Of a stretch of DNA of 64,000 nt, positions 25,917 to 31,487 are shown piece after piece. Position 1 is the stretch's first letter; each line of letters begins with the position of its first letter. Source of the DNA: Bordetella pseudohinzii (GTDB lineage Bacteria > Pseudomonadota > Gammaproteobacteria > Burkholderiales > Burkholderiaceae_B); the NCBI RefSeq assembly GCF_000657795.2, contig NZ_JHEP02000015.1, positions 48,304 to 112,303 on the forward strand, given 5' to 3'. The translations under genes were made by a program, and so were the position numbers. The notes below the pieces were generated by a model, which saw nothing but the letters and a program-made list of their open reading frames with translations, was not told the origin of the DNA and searched no databases.

Positions 25917-25990
25917 CCGTTGATCGTATAGAATCAAAAACTATCTAAATCAACGGTGTAGCGGCAGTCAGTGGAATCCGTTGACTGCCG
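25917..25990. promoter_or_regulatory. inverted and direct repeats between attL and int
   Basis: Arms ccgttgat (25917-25924) and atcaacgg (25949-25956) form one inverted repeat, and cggcagtca (25962-25970) with tgactgccg (25982-25990) a second. The string aatccgttga occurs twice, at 25914 and 25975. Such clustered short repeats beside an attachment core resemble integrase arm-type or excisionase sites, or a terminator for tRNA readthrough. The repeats are seen; the function is inferred. Confidence 0.5.
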
Positions 25991-26055
25991 ATTCACAAAA
26001 ATTCGCAGTCTTCGGCCCCATTCTGGCCCCGCTCTCGGCCCCACGAAAGGCCCAC

Positions 26056-26343
26056 ATGGCGAGCATCCAGAAGACTGCGAAGGGCTATAGAGCCCAGATC
26101 AAAATCCAAGGCACGCGCGATAGCCAGGTGTTCGCCACCAGGCGAGAGGCCGTTGAGTGGGCAGCGCGGCGCGAATCCGAGATCCGCGATCAAGCAACGA
26201 TGCCACTGGGCGAGCAGCACACGTTGCAGCAGGCCCTGCGCAAGTACGCCGAAGAGGTTTCTCCGCAGAAAAGGGGCGAGCGCTGGGAGCAGACCCAAGC
26301 TGGAAGTCCCTCAAATGAAAAAGCCACCCGGAGGTGGCTTTGA
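26056..26343 (+). pseudogene. phage integrase, N-terminal fragment
   Basis: The first ~78 residues from ATG 26056 (MASIQKTAKGYRAQIKIQG..., then HTLQQALRKYAEEVSPQKRG) match the arm-binding N-terminus and the start of the core-binding domain of a tyrosine recombinase. After GERWEQ (about 26292) the similarity stops, and the frame runs into the terminator of the opposite-strand gene and a stop at 26341-26343. The catalytic domain with its RHRY residues is absent. A deletion joined the int start to the 3' end of the SLATT-like gene. Confidence 0.8.
26317..26341 (-). terminator. terminator of the SLATT-like gene
   Basis: Read on the minus strand: aagccacc-tccg-ggtggctt followed by TTTTTC. It begins about ten bases after the stop of the minus-strand gene at 26352. 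Confidence 0.88.
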
Positions 26344-26351
26344 GGTTGGTG

Positions 26352-26864
26352 TCACGCAGCCCCGCCTGGGGGGCAGAAGTCTATGGGTCGTTGGCCGAAG
26401 CCCAACTGCGCGAGAATCCGTCGCCTCATTGACAGGCATTCAGGCTGGACGGCTTTCCCCTCGGCAGCGTCTTGCTCGTCTTGGCAAAGTTGGACCAGGC
26501 CGCGCAGTTGTGGCGGTTCATCCGCTTCCAACTCGTGGTACTCATGCCGAAGTTGTTTGAGTGCCTCTGGAGAATCCTCGGCTAGCACTGCTTTGGACAG
26601 TATGGCATTGAAGCGATTGGCCAGGCTCCCGTGTCGAGCAGCCATTCCCGGGCAGTCAATGACAATTGTCGCGATGGTAAACACGCCACTGATGATAGCC
26701 GCAGCCAGCGTAAATGCACTTGCATCGAATCCGATCGATGCAAGGGCAATCAACGACATCGCCTTGGATGAGGCGTCCAGCACGCGGTAAAAGCCCTCAC
26801 GCTTACGGTGATAGCTGATACTCAATTTTGCGTCGTACTGGATGTCGTCGATTGTGTCGTTCAT
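26352..26864 (-). CDS. SLATT-like two-transmembrane phage protein
   Basis: 170 residues from ATG 26864, whose first base is the last base of the TGA of the small upstream frame (TGATG coupling). A basic N-terminal helix (DAKLSISYHRKREGFYRVLDA) leads into two close membrane segments (about 36-46 and 50-69, split by GFDAS). A charged C-terminal helical part follows (LRHEYHELEADEPPQLRGLVQLCQ, read in pieces). This layout resembles SLATT domains, 2TM pore-like effectors linked to nucleotide second-messenger defence. Phages also use small 2TM proteins for superinfection exclusion. The SLATT assignment rests on layout, not on a profile hit. It has its own terminator and lies next to CI, so it is probably expressed in the lysogen. 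Confidence 0.7.
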   Translation of the reverse strand: MNDTIDDIQYDAKLSISYHRKREGFYRVLDASSKAMSLIALASIGFDASAFTLAAAIISGVFTIATIVIDCPGMAARHGSLANRFNAILSKAVLAEDSPEALKQLRHEYHELEADEPPQLRGLVQLCQDEQDAAEGKAVQPECLSMRRRILAQLGFGQRPIDFCPPGGAA

Positions 26865-27055
26865 CACTTATTTTCCGTTTCCGCCTGAGCCGCTACCGCT
26901 TCCTCCGCCGTCGCGCCGAGGCTGAACTCGCGAGACTGTATTGCCATCGCTTCGTTCACTGCGTTCCTGCACTCGGCCAGGGATGTAGTGCGGTTGTCTG
27001 TCATGGCCGAAGCCGCTGTCGCGGCTTGGAGTTGGCGTCTTAGACTTTCCGCCAT
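26864..27055 (-). CDS. small phage protein, frame A (63 residues)
   Basis: ATG 27055 to TGA at 26864-26866, directly coupled to the SLATT-like gene by TGATG. The product is Ala/Glu-rich and helical (LAECRNAVNEAMAIQSREF, then TAEEAVAAQAETENK). Its third codon positions are GC-richer than the competing frame B, which supports coding. Against it, no ribosome-binding site precedes ATG 27055. Frames A and B share almost the same DNA, so probably only one is the main product. Confidence 0.4.
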   Translation of the reverse strand: MAESLRRQLQAATAASAMTDNRTTSLAECRNAVNEAMAIQSREFSLGATAEEAVAAQAETENK

Positions 27056-27074
27056 TACCGGGTTTTGTTGCCAT
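26868..27074 (-). CDS. small phage protein, frame B (68 residues)
   Basis: ATG 27074 follows CAGGAGAGG at the ideal distance, the best ribosome-binding site in the neighbourhood. The product is polar and low in complexity: a Lys/Pro/Thr-rich start, a His/Arg/Ser middle and a Gly/Ser tail (GGGSGSGSGGNGK). It ends at 26868, just before the SLATT-like ATG. It would be the first gene of that operon. No family is recognised. Composition alone does not prove coding, and the overlapping frame A is an alternative. Confidence 0.5.
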   Translation of the reverse strand: MATKPGNGGKSKTPTPSRDSGFGHDRQPHYIPGRVQERSERSDGNTVSRVQPRRDGGGSGSGSGGNGK

Positions 27075-27163
27075 TATTGCCTCTCCTGTGAAAATGCGCT
27101 ATTGGTTCGTACCGCGCTTTTTGTTGTGAATGCCATGCAACTTAATTTCTTTTCATTGCGCCA

Positions 27164-28213
27164 TTACGACCGCACCCACTGGCCCGCCTCATCATCCCGC
27201 AGCCTGGCGCCAGCCCACACGACCTGGCCAAGCACCCGTATGGGATGCCCATTCTCAAGAGGAACGTCCGCGTAGGCAGGGTTGAACGACCGAGCCACCC
27301 AGCGCCCGGAGATCCGGTCCTTGACCACCGTCTTTACGATCATCTTGCCGTCGTAGTTGATTGCGTAGACGCCGCCTGCGGCCAGGTCGCGTAGAGTCAG
27401 GCTCTCATTCGGGACCACGAGAAGGGCAGCTCCGTCCCGAATGATGGGCTCCATACTGTCGCCTTTTGCATACACCACTCGTCCGCGGCCACCGTCTGCT
27501 CCTACTGAACGCAGGAAAGAGCGGCGGAACTGGATCATTCCAGTCTGCTCTTCACCGTCGGCCTCGATCCCATCGCCGGCAGATAGCCGCACATCGGCCA
27601 GTTCTGGCACCTTTTCAAAGCGGTCATTGGCTGCTGGCGGGTCGCCTGCTGCAACATTGGCAATGACCGAGTCGGCGAGGCTGAGCTTAAGCGACCCCTC
27701 CCGCTCCATCTGCTTGGTCGTCTTGCCGCCTTCCCATGGGCCAGGGAGGCCGGGTATCCGCATGGGGAACTCGTCCGTGGCTTGGTTTATATCCACCAAG
27801 GACCCGCGAGCCGTAGGCACACTCTTTGGTGGCGGGGCAATCGTGATCCCTAGGTTCATTTGAGCGATAGCAAGAGCCATCGCGCCCTGGAGAGCGTTGA
27901 GCTTGGCCGGGGGGAGAGCTCGCACCTGTTCTTCCGATATTTCCGGAAAAGGCCAAGAAGGTGCGGGTGAGCTAACAACGGCCGGCATGGATCCAGCCTC
28001 GACCTCAAACCAGCCTTTCATCCCAGGCATTGCTTCAATCGCCCAGACTGTCTTTTCAGTTACGGGCCGAATGCCTGAAAGCATCTGGCGAACGAATGCG
28101 CCGTCCTTGTAGCCGAGTCGCCGGCCAAAGTCGGTTTTATTCCCTTTCGATACGTGTTCCACGGCGGCCAACAAGCGGCTCATCCTGAACTCGTTTAGCT
28201 CAACTTCATTCAT
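27164..28213 (-). CDS. phage CI-type repressor with S24 (LexA-like) domain
   Basis: 349 residues from ATG 28213. The N-terminus is a helix-turn-helix (MSRLLAAVEHVSKGNKTDFGRRLGYKDGAFVRQMLSG, given in parts: DFGRRLGYKDGAFVRQML). The C-terminal peptidase-like domain has the catalytic serine in AKGDSMEPII near 262 and the lysine in YDGKMIVKTVV near 300. Ala-Gly/Ala-Ala cleavage sites are possible near 190-195 (NVAAGDPP). It should hold the lysogenic state and cleave itself when RecA is activated. Three GTAGC/GCTAC sites lie just upstream, before the divergent cro gene. Confidence 0.9.
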   Translation of the reverse strand: MNEVELNEFRMSRLLAAVEHVSKGNKTDFGRRLGYKDGAFVRQMLSGIRPVTEKTVWAIEAMPGMKGWFEVEAGSMPAVVSSPAPSWPFPEISEEQVRALPPAKLNALQGAMALAIAQMNLGITIAPPPKSVPTARGSLVDINQATDEFPMRIPGLPGPWEGGKTTKQMEREGSLKLSLADSVIANVAAGDPPAANDRFEKVPELADVRLSAGDGIEADGEEQTGMIQFRRSFLRSVGADGGRGRVVYAKGDSMEPIIRDGAALLVVPNESLTLRDLAAGGVYAINYDGKMIVKTVVKDRISGRWVARSFNPAYADVPLENGHPIRVLGQVVWAGARLRDDEAGQWVRS

Positions 28214-28223
28214 GCGCCGGAAA

Positions 28224-28275
28224 GTAGCATGCGCTACGGGCGCATTTGCTACTTTAAATGAGTAGCAAACGCTAC
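28224..28275. promoter_or_regulatory. three CI/Cro operator sites
   Basis: gtagcatgcgctac (28224-28237) and gtagcaaacgctac (28262-28275) are 14-base sites with perfect GTAGC-N4-GCTAC arms. ggcgcatttgctac (28239-28252) has one perfect half. Centres are 15 and 23 bases apart. The region between cI and cro also holds an AT-rich gctactttaaatgag stretch. The pattern matches a lambdoid right operator. Confidence 0.75.
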
Positions 28276-28329
28276 TAGAATGCGAGTATAGATCTGAACT
28301 CATACCTGTCTTCTCTGGGAGCTCCCTCT

Positions 28330-28566
28330 GTGTCGCAGTTGCGCATGCGAATGGTGGAGCTCGGCTACGACGTCAAGAATGACGCGCAAATTCGACAGTG
28401 GCGCACTCGCTACAAAGGGCGCGTTCCGACCCCTGAGTACTGCGTAGGTCTTGAACTCGCCTCTCAAGGCGCGGTTTTGCGTCAGCACCTGCGCGACGAC
28501 TGGCAGCGCATCTGGCCCGAGCTTGCCCACCAGTCGGACGCTGTCCGGCGAGAGGAGGCTGTGTGA
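28330..28566 (+). CDS. Cro-like (YdaS-type) phage regulator
   Basis: At least 78 residues. NDAQIRQWRTRYKGRVPTPE is the helix-turn-helix, and LRQHLRDDWQRIWPEL is the typical C-terminal segment of YdaS/Cro-type antirepressors. GTG 28330 is the first standard start. However, the upstream in-frame codons from CTG 28294 read NSYLSSLGAPSVSQL, which looks like the normal N-terminus of this family, so translation may begin at a non-standard codon or the true start has mutated. The stop is three bases from the stop of the opposite-strand gene. Confidence 0.75.
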   Translation: MSQLRMRMVELGYDVKNDAQIRQWRTRYKGRVPTPEYCVGLELASQGAVLRQHLRDDWQRIWPELAHQSDAVRREEAV

Positions 28567-28568
28567 TG

Positions 28569-29096
28569 TCATCGAGCCATCCATCCATTCGTCCCGAGGC
28601 CGGGCCCAGCACTTTCAACAGCTGCGGCACTGATCTTTATGGACCCGTCGGACATGAAATTGATGCTGCCATGCGCGGGGCAATGCAGAAATCGCTTTGC
28701 CGACTTCGGTTGGAGAGACGTAGTTTTTCCTTCCTGGAAGCAATTTATGCAGCGGTAAATCGGATTCGAGGTCGGCTCCTCTGCTTCCTTGTGACGAAGC
28801 ACAACGCCGCCGCCTTGCGTGGTGTGCGGTATCCAACTTTCCCAATCATCAAAGCGTTGTATGAGCTCGGCATTCCGTGTCTTAAGGGCCAAATTCTCTG
28901 CGCCCAGCGCCGCGTTCTCATTAGCGAGTCGCTCATTCTCCGCCGTCAGGAGCTCATTCGTTCGCTTCAGGCCAAGTATGGTGCGAAGCCAACGAACTGG
29001 GGCGTAGAGCCATTTGCCAATCGTGGCGGCGTTCTTGATAGCGGCCACGACAGCACCGGCCACTGCGGCCCAGGTGAGGATTTGGTGCCAGTCCAT
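28569..29096 (-). CDS. phage membrane protein with coiled coil and zinc-ribbon-like tail
   Basis: 175 residues from ATG 29096, which follows GGGGGAA. One membrane segment (about 5-20, HQILTWAAVAGAVVAAI), then a basic stretch, then a coiled coil (about 44-80, with repeats such as ENERLANENAALGAENL). A C-terminal part has a YRCINCFQEG and FLHCPAHG pair of Cys/His motifs that could bind zinc. I recognise no named family. It is transcribed against cro and cII, which flank it, an unusual position for an early-region gene and suggestive of an independently expressed accessory ('moron') gene. Confidence 0.75.
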   Translation of the reverse strand: MDWHQILTWAAVAGAVVAAIKNAATIGKWLYAPVRWLRTILGLKRTNELLTAENERLANENAALGAENLALKTRNAELIQRFDDWESWIPHTTQGGGVVLRHKEAEEPTSNPIYRCINCFQEGKTTSLQPKSAKRFLHCPAHGSINFMSDGSIKISAAAVESAGPGLGTNGWMAR

Positions 29097-29185
29097 AAGG
29101 GTTCCCCCAACGTAGAAAAGGGCGGCGTAGGAACCCCCGATTCTACGTTGCGTGGGAACCACGGCGGGGAGGGCGCATGACGCCA

Positions 29186-29349
29186 TCAATGCAGAGTCTC
29201 CGCAATGTGGGCATCCGCCTCGCATGTCATGCGCTCCCGCTCCGCGCACAGCTCTCTAAAGATATCCAGCACGGCCGCTTCCGAAGGGTCAACAAGGTGC
29301 GTTTCGCAACTTCGGCGGCCTCCTTCAACAACTTATCAGTTTCGGTCAC
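29186..29349 (-). pseudogene. small phage gene, apparently frameshifted
   Basis: GTG 29349 follows GAGCGAGGGG and starts VTETDKLLKEAAEVAKRTL, a credible helical N-terminus, but that frame then turns Trp/Cys/Ser-rich and stops at 29227. In the neighbouring frame the sequence continues as VDPSEAAVLDIFRELCAERE and ends AHIAETLH with TGA at 29186-29188. A single-base shift near 29295 would join them into about 54 residues. The final TGA overlaps an ATG in frame with the membrane/coiled-coil gene (29186), suggesting that the two genes were once coupled. Confidence 0.4.
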
Positions 29350-29387
29350 GAAACACCCCTCGCTCTTTGTCCATAAGGAAGTACTCG

Positions 29388-29702
29388 ATGAGCACCCAGA
29401 CAGTTTCCACCGATGAGGTTGAAAGCACACGCAAGATCGCTACACGAATTCACAGCGAGATTTTGCAGCGCCTTGCAGACGTCACGCAGGAACGTGCAGC
29501 CGATTTCATGGGCACTTCGGCGAGCACCGTTAGTCGGGTGAAAGAGGATCTGGAGAAGGTCTGTCAGCTTCTGGCGGCCATCGACTTCCAACTGGCGCCC
29601 AGCGATGCGGTCGTGGTCGACCAGCGCGAACAGCAGGCCATTGAAAGCCTGGCTTTCAAGTACTTGCAGGCACGGCAAGAGACGTGGAAGAGGAAGAGCT
29701 AA
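29388..29702 (+). CDS. phage CII-like transcriptional activator
   Basis: 104 residues from ATG 29388 with AAGGAA seven bases upstream. It carries the CII-type helix-turn-helix (ESTRKIATRIHSEILQRLAD, then TQERAADFMGTSASTVSRVKED) and a C-terminal tail with an oligomerisation-like helix. CII activates establishment promoters for CI and integrase. The stop TAA shares a base with the ATG of ninB (TAATG). Confidence 0.85.
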   Translation: MSTQTVSTDEVESTRKIATRIHSEILQRLADVTQERAADFMGTSASTVSRVKEDLEKVCQLLAAIDFQLAPSDAVVVDQREQQAIESLAFKYLQARQETWKRKS

Positions 29703-30112
29703 TGGACAAGCAGGTCTTTGTCCTCTCCCATCCGTTGGCCCGGCGCAACGCTGCGCATGCTTGCGCGAACGCGCCTGAAGGCTATCGCGTGGAGATTAAG
29801 CCGCGGACTCGCACGTTGGCGCAAAACGACATGCTCTGGTCGATCCTGACCGACATCAGCCGCCAGGTTGAGTTCGTTGTGAACGGCGCTCTGGCAAAGC
29901 TCAAGCCTGAGGAGGTCAAGGACATCCTGACGGCGGGCCTGCGCCGCGAAACTCGTATGGCTATGGGTATCGACGGCGGCATGGTCTTGCTCGGACATCG
30001 AACCAGCAAGATGACCGTGCGCGAGATGAAGGACCTGATCGACCTGGCCTACGCCTTCGGCAATGAGCGGAGCGTGGAATGGTCCAGGACGAGCATGGGA
30101 CGGGACGCCTAA
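29702..30112 (+). CDS. ninB: phage recombination protein NinB
   Basis: 136 residues. The family (lambda Orf/NinB) binds single-stranded DNA and mediates recombination. Recognised from VEIKPRTRTLAQNDMLWSILTDISRQV and the C-terminal SKMTVREMKDLIDLAYAFG segment (each quoted in part). ATG 29702 overlaps the CII stop, and the NinB stop overlaps the next ATG (30112), so three genes are translationally coupled. Confidence 0.88.
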   Translation: MDKQVFVLSHPLARRNAAHACANAPEGYRVEIKPRTRTLAQNDMLWSILTDISRQVEFVVNGALAKLKPEEVKDILTAGLRRETRMAMGIDGGMVLLGHRTSKMTVREMKDLIDLAYAFGNERSVEWSRTSMGRDA

Positions 30113-30501
30113 TGCGCACCTCCACGCTCCAGCGCAAGATCCCCATGCGCCGGTCCAAGCCGAAGCGCGAAAAGGGTCTTGGTCACAAGCTGGAAGTTGT
30201 CATGGGCTTCTACCGGCCTCCAGGGCACAAGCTTCCCACGCTGCTTCGCAGCGAGCAGCACCGCCGCAATGTCGTGGCGCTGGGTTGCTTGGTGACTGGC
30301 GGCCCGGCACAGGCTTGTCACGCAAACATCACGAAGGGAACGGCCCTGAAGGCCTGCGACAGCCTGTGCTTTCCGCTATCGCCAGAGCTGCACCGCCAGC
30401 ATGACCAGGGCGGGATCCTGATTTCCACTGAGCAAGCAGAGCTTGTCTGCGAGTGGATTCGTGGCGCCTCGAATGCGCTTCAAAAGAGCGGGAGCGTGTA
30501 G
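30112..30501 (+). CDS. phage nuclease-like protein (NinG/Ref-like)
   Basis: 129 residues. A basic N-terminus (RKIPMRRSKPKREKGLGHK) leads to a Cys/His-containing core: HRRNVVALGCLVTGG, QACHANITKG, CFPLSPELHRQHDQGG. The spacing of the Cys/His/Asn residues resembles an HNH/treble-clef nuclease as in phage NinG or Ref-type recombination proteins. The coupling to ninB supports a recombination role. The exact family is uncertain. Confidence 0.65.
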   Translation: MRTSTLQRKIPMRRSKPKREKGLGHKLEVVMGFYRPPGHKLPTLLRSEQHRRNVVALGCLVTGGPAQACHANITKGTALKACDSLCFPLSPELHRQHDQGGILISTEQAELVCEWIRGASNALQKSGSV

Positions 30502-30503
30502 CA

Positions 30504-30785
30504 ATGCGCGACTACGGGAAGGTGTCCCCGCAATTCTGGATCGGGGAAACAGGCAAGCGTTTGCGTAAGGCCGGGACCGAAGCTCAGGTGGTTGCTTTGT
30601 ATCTCATGACTTGCTCGCATTCCAACATGATTGGCCTGTACTACCTGCCCGTCATGTACATCGCGCATGAGACCGGATTGGGTATGGAAGGGGCTTTGAA
30701 GGGGCTTCAAAGGGCCTCGGAAGCTGGGTTTTGTCAGTACGACGAGACCACTGAAATGGTATGGGTCACCAACCCAGTAGCGTGA
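30504..30785 (+). pseudogene. phage replication protein, truncated N-terminal fragment
   Basis: 93 residues from ATG 30504: MRDYGKVSPQFWIGETGKRL, then VALYLMTCSHSNMIGLYYLP and a winged-helix-like ALKGLQRASEAGFCQY, ending MVWVTNPVA. This resembles the start of phage replication-initiation/organiser proteins several hundred residues long. Phage homology ends at about 30775, just before the toxin-antitoxin region, so the deletion that removed the rest of the prophage has its left edge here. Confidence 0.65.
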
Positions 30786-30851
30786 TCCCTTCGCTGGGAC
30801 AGATCGGTGCGCCGCCCGGAAGACAATCCTCGCTAGTACTTTGCGGGGAAA

Positions 30852-30869
30852 TTATTGTATGTACAATAA
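30852..30869. promoter_or_regulatory. palindrome at the brnTA promoter
   Basis: ttattgta-tg-tacaataa, perfect eight-base arms, overlapping the ATG at 30859. BrnTA systems are autoregulated by the BrnA-BrnT complex, so this is the likely operator. Confidence 0.55.
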
Positions 30870-31140
30870 GTGTGTGGTCATTACATTCGACCCGGCTAAA
30901 GACAGCAGCAACCAGCGCAAGCACGGCGTGTCGCTGGCCGACGCGGGAGCGTTCGAGTGGGATGACGCCGTGGTGCGGGAAGACACGCGCCGTGAATACG
31001 GCGAGCGCCGCATGGTCGCGCTGGGCTACATCGGCGTGCGCCTGTATTGCGCGATATACGTTGATCGCGGCGAGGAGCGCCGGATCATCAGCCTGCGCAA
31101 GGCAAATTCAAGAGAGGTGAAACACTATGCCGAAGCTTAA
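30859..31140 (+). CDS. brnT: BrnT-family toxin (RNase)
   Basis: 93 residues. The BrnT fold is recognised from VITFDPAKDSSNQRKHGVSL, WDDAVVREDTRREYGERR, LGYIGVRLYCAIYVDRGEE and RRIISLRKANSREVKHY. BrnT toxins are RelE-like ribonucleases that stop translation. ATG 30859 lies inside the palindrome. A GTG at 30874 (VVITFDP...) would fit the normal N-terminus and leave the operator free, so the start is uncertain. The gene overlaps brnA by 14 bases. Confidence 0.9.
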   Translation: MYNKCVVITFDPAKDSSNQRKHGVSLADAGAFEWDDAVVREDTRREYGERRMVALGYIGVRLYCAIYVDRGEERRIISLRKANSREVKHYAEA

Positions 31141-31405
31141 GCCTGGGACTATCGTCCCGACCCCGGAAGAAGACGAGGCCATCAATCGCGGGATCGCTGC
31201 CGACCCCGATACCTACGAGCTGACTGCCGCTGACCTGAAGCAGATGAAGCGCCTGGGCCGGCCGAAGGCTGCTGTCACCAAAGAGCGCATCACCATCCGG
31301 CTGTCGCCTGAAGTGGTGGAGGCGTTCCGGGCTCAGGGCAGTGGCTGGCAGACTCGGATGGATGACGCTCTGCGCGAGTGGCTGAGAGAGCACGAGACGG
31401 CATAA
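31127..31405 (+). CDS. brnA: BrnA-family antitoxin
   Basis: 92 residues. The N-terminal toxin-binding region (MPKLKPGTIVPTPEEDEAIN) is followed by a ribbon-helix-helix-like C-terminus (KERITIRLSPEVVEAFRAQG, then WQTRMDDALREWL), as expected for BrnA. It overlaps the brnT 3' end. It is the last gene of the element, 36 bases before attR, and would make loss of the remnant costly to the cell. Confidence 0.9.
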   Translation: MPKLKPGTIVPTPEEDEAINRGIAADPDTYELTAADLKQMKRLGRPKAAVTKERITIRLSPEVVEAFRAQGSGWQTRMDDALREWLREHETA

Positions 31406-31440
31406 GAAAACCGGGTAGGATTGGACTTGTTATCTATAGT

Positions 31441-31458
31441 GTTCGCGTCTCGCCGTCG
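31441..31458 (+). repeat. attR core
   Basis: gttcgcgtctcgccgtcg, 17 of 18 bases equal to the tRNA-Leu T-arm segment at 25881-25898. It lies 30 bases before the end of mnmH on the other strand. Confidence 0.8.
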
Positions 31459-31487
31459 TACTACCTGGCGCAAGGGGCTGTTCGCCT

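Larger units (their letters stand above)
25881..31458. mobile_element. decayed lambdoid-type prophage integrated at tRNA-Leu(GAG)
   Basis: About 5.56 kb bounded by an 18-base repeat of the tRNA T-arm/acceptor sequence (25881-25898 and 31441-31458, 17/18 identical). The contents keep phage order: integrase fragment, then on the minus strand a SLATT-like operon and CI repressor. On the plus strand come Cro, CII, NinB, a nuclease-like gene and a replication-gene fragment. No packaging, head, tail or lysis genes remain. Integrase and replication genes are both truncated, so it cannot excise or replicate alone. The right end is held by a BrnT/BrnA pair. Immunity, accessory and addiction genes have survived, the pattern expected if they are what selection keeps. 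Confidence 0.88.

Noticed and set aside
28563..29180. A 205-codon plus-strand frame following cro
   Set aside because: The minus-strand reading has a strong ribosome-binding site, a membrane segment, a coiled coil and Cys/His motifs; the plus-strand product has none of these.
25820..31458. An active prophage or integrative element
   Set aside because: The integrase lacks its catalytic domain, the replication gene is cut, and there are no structural or packaging genes.
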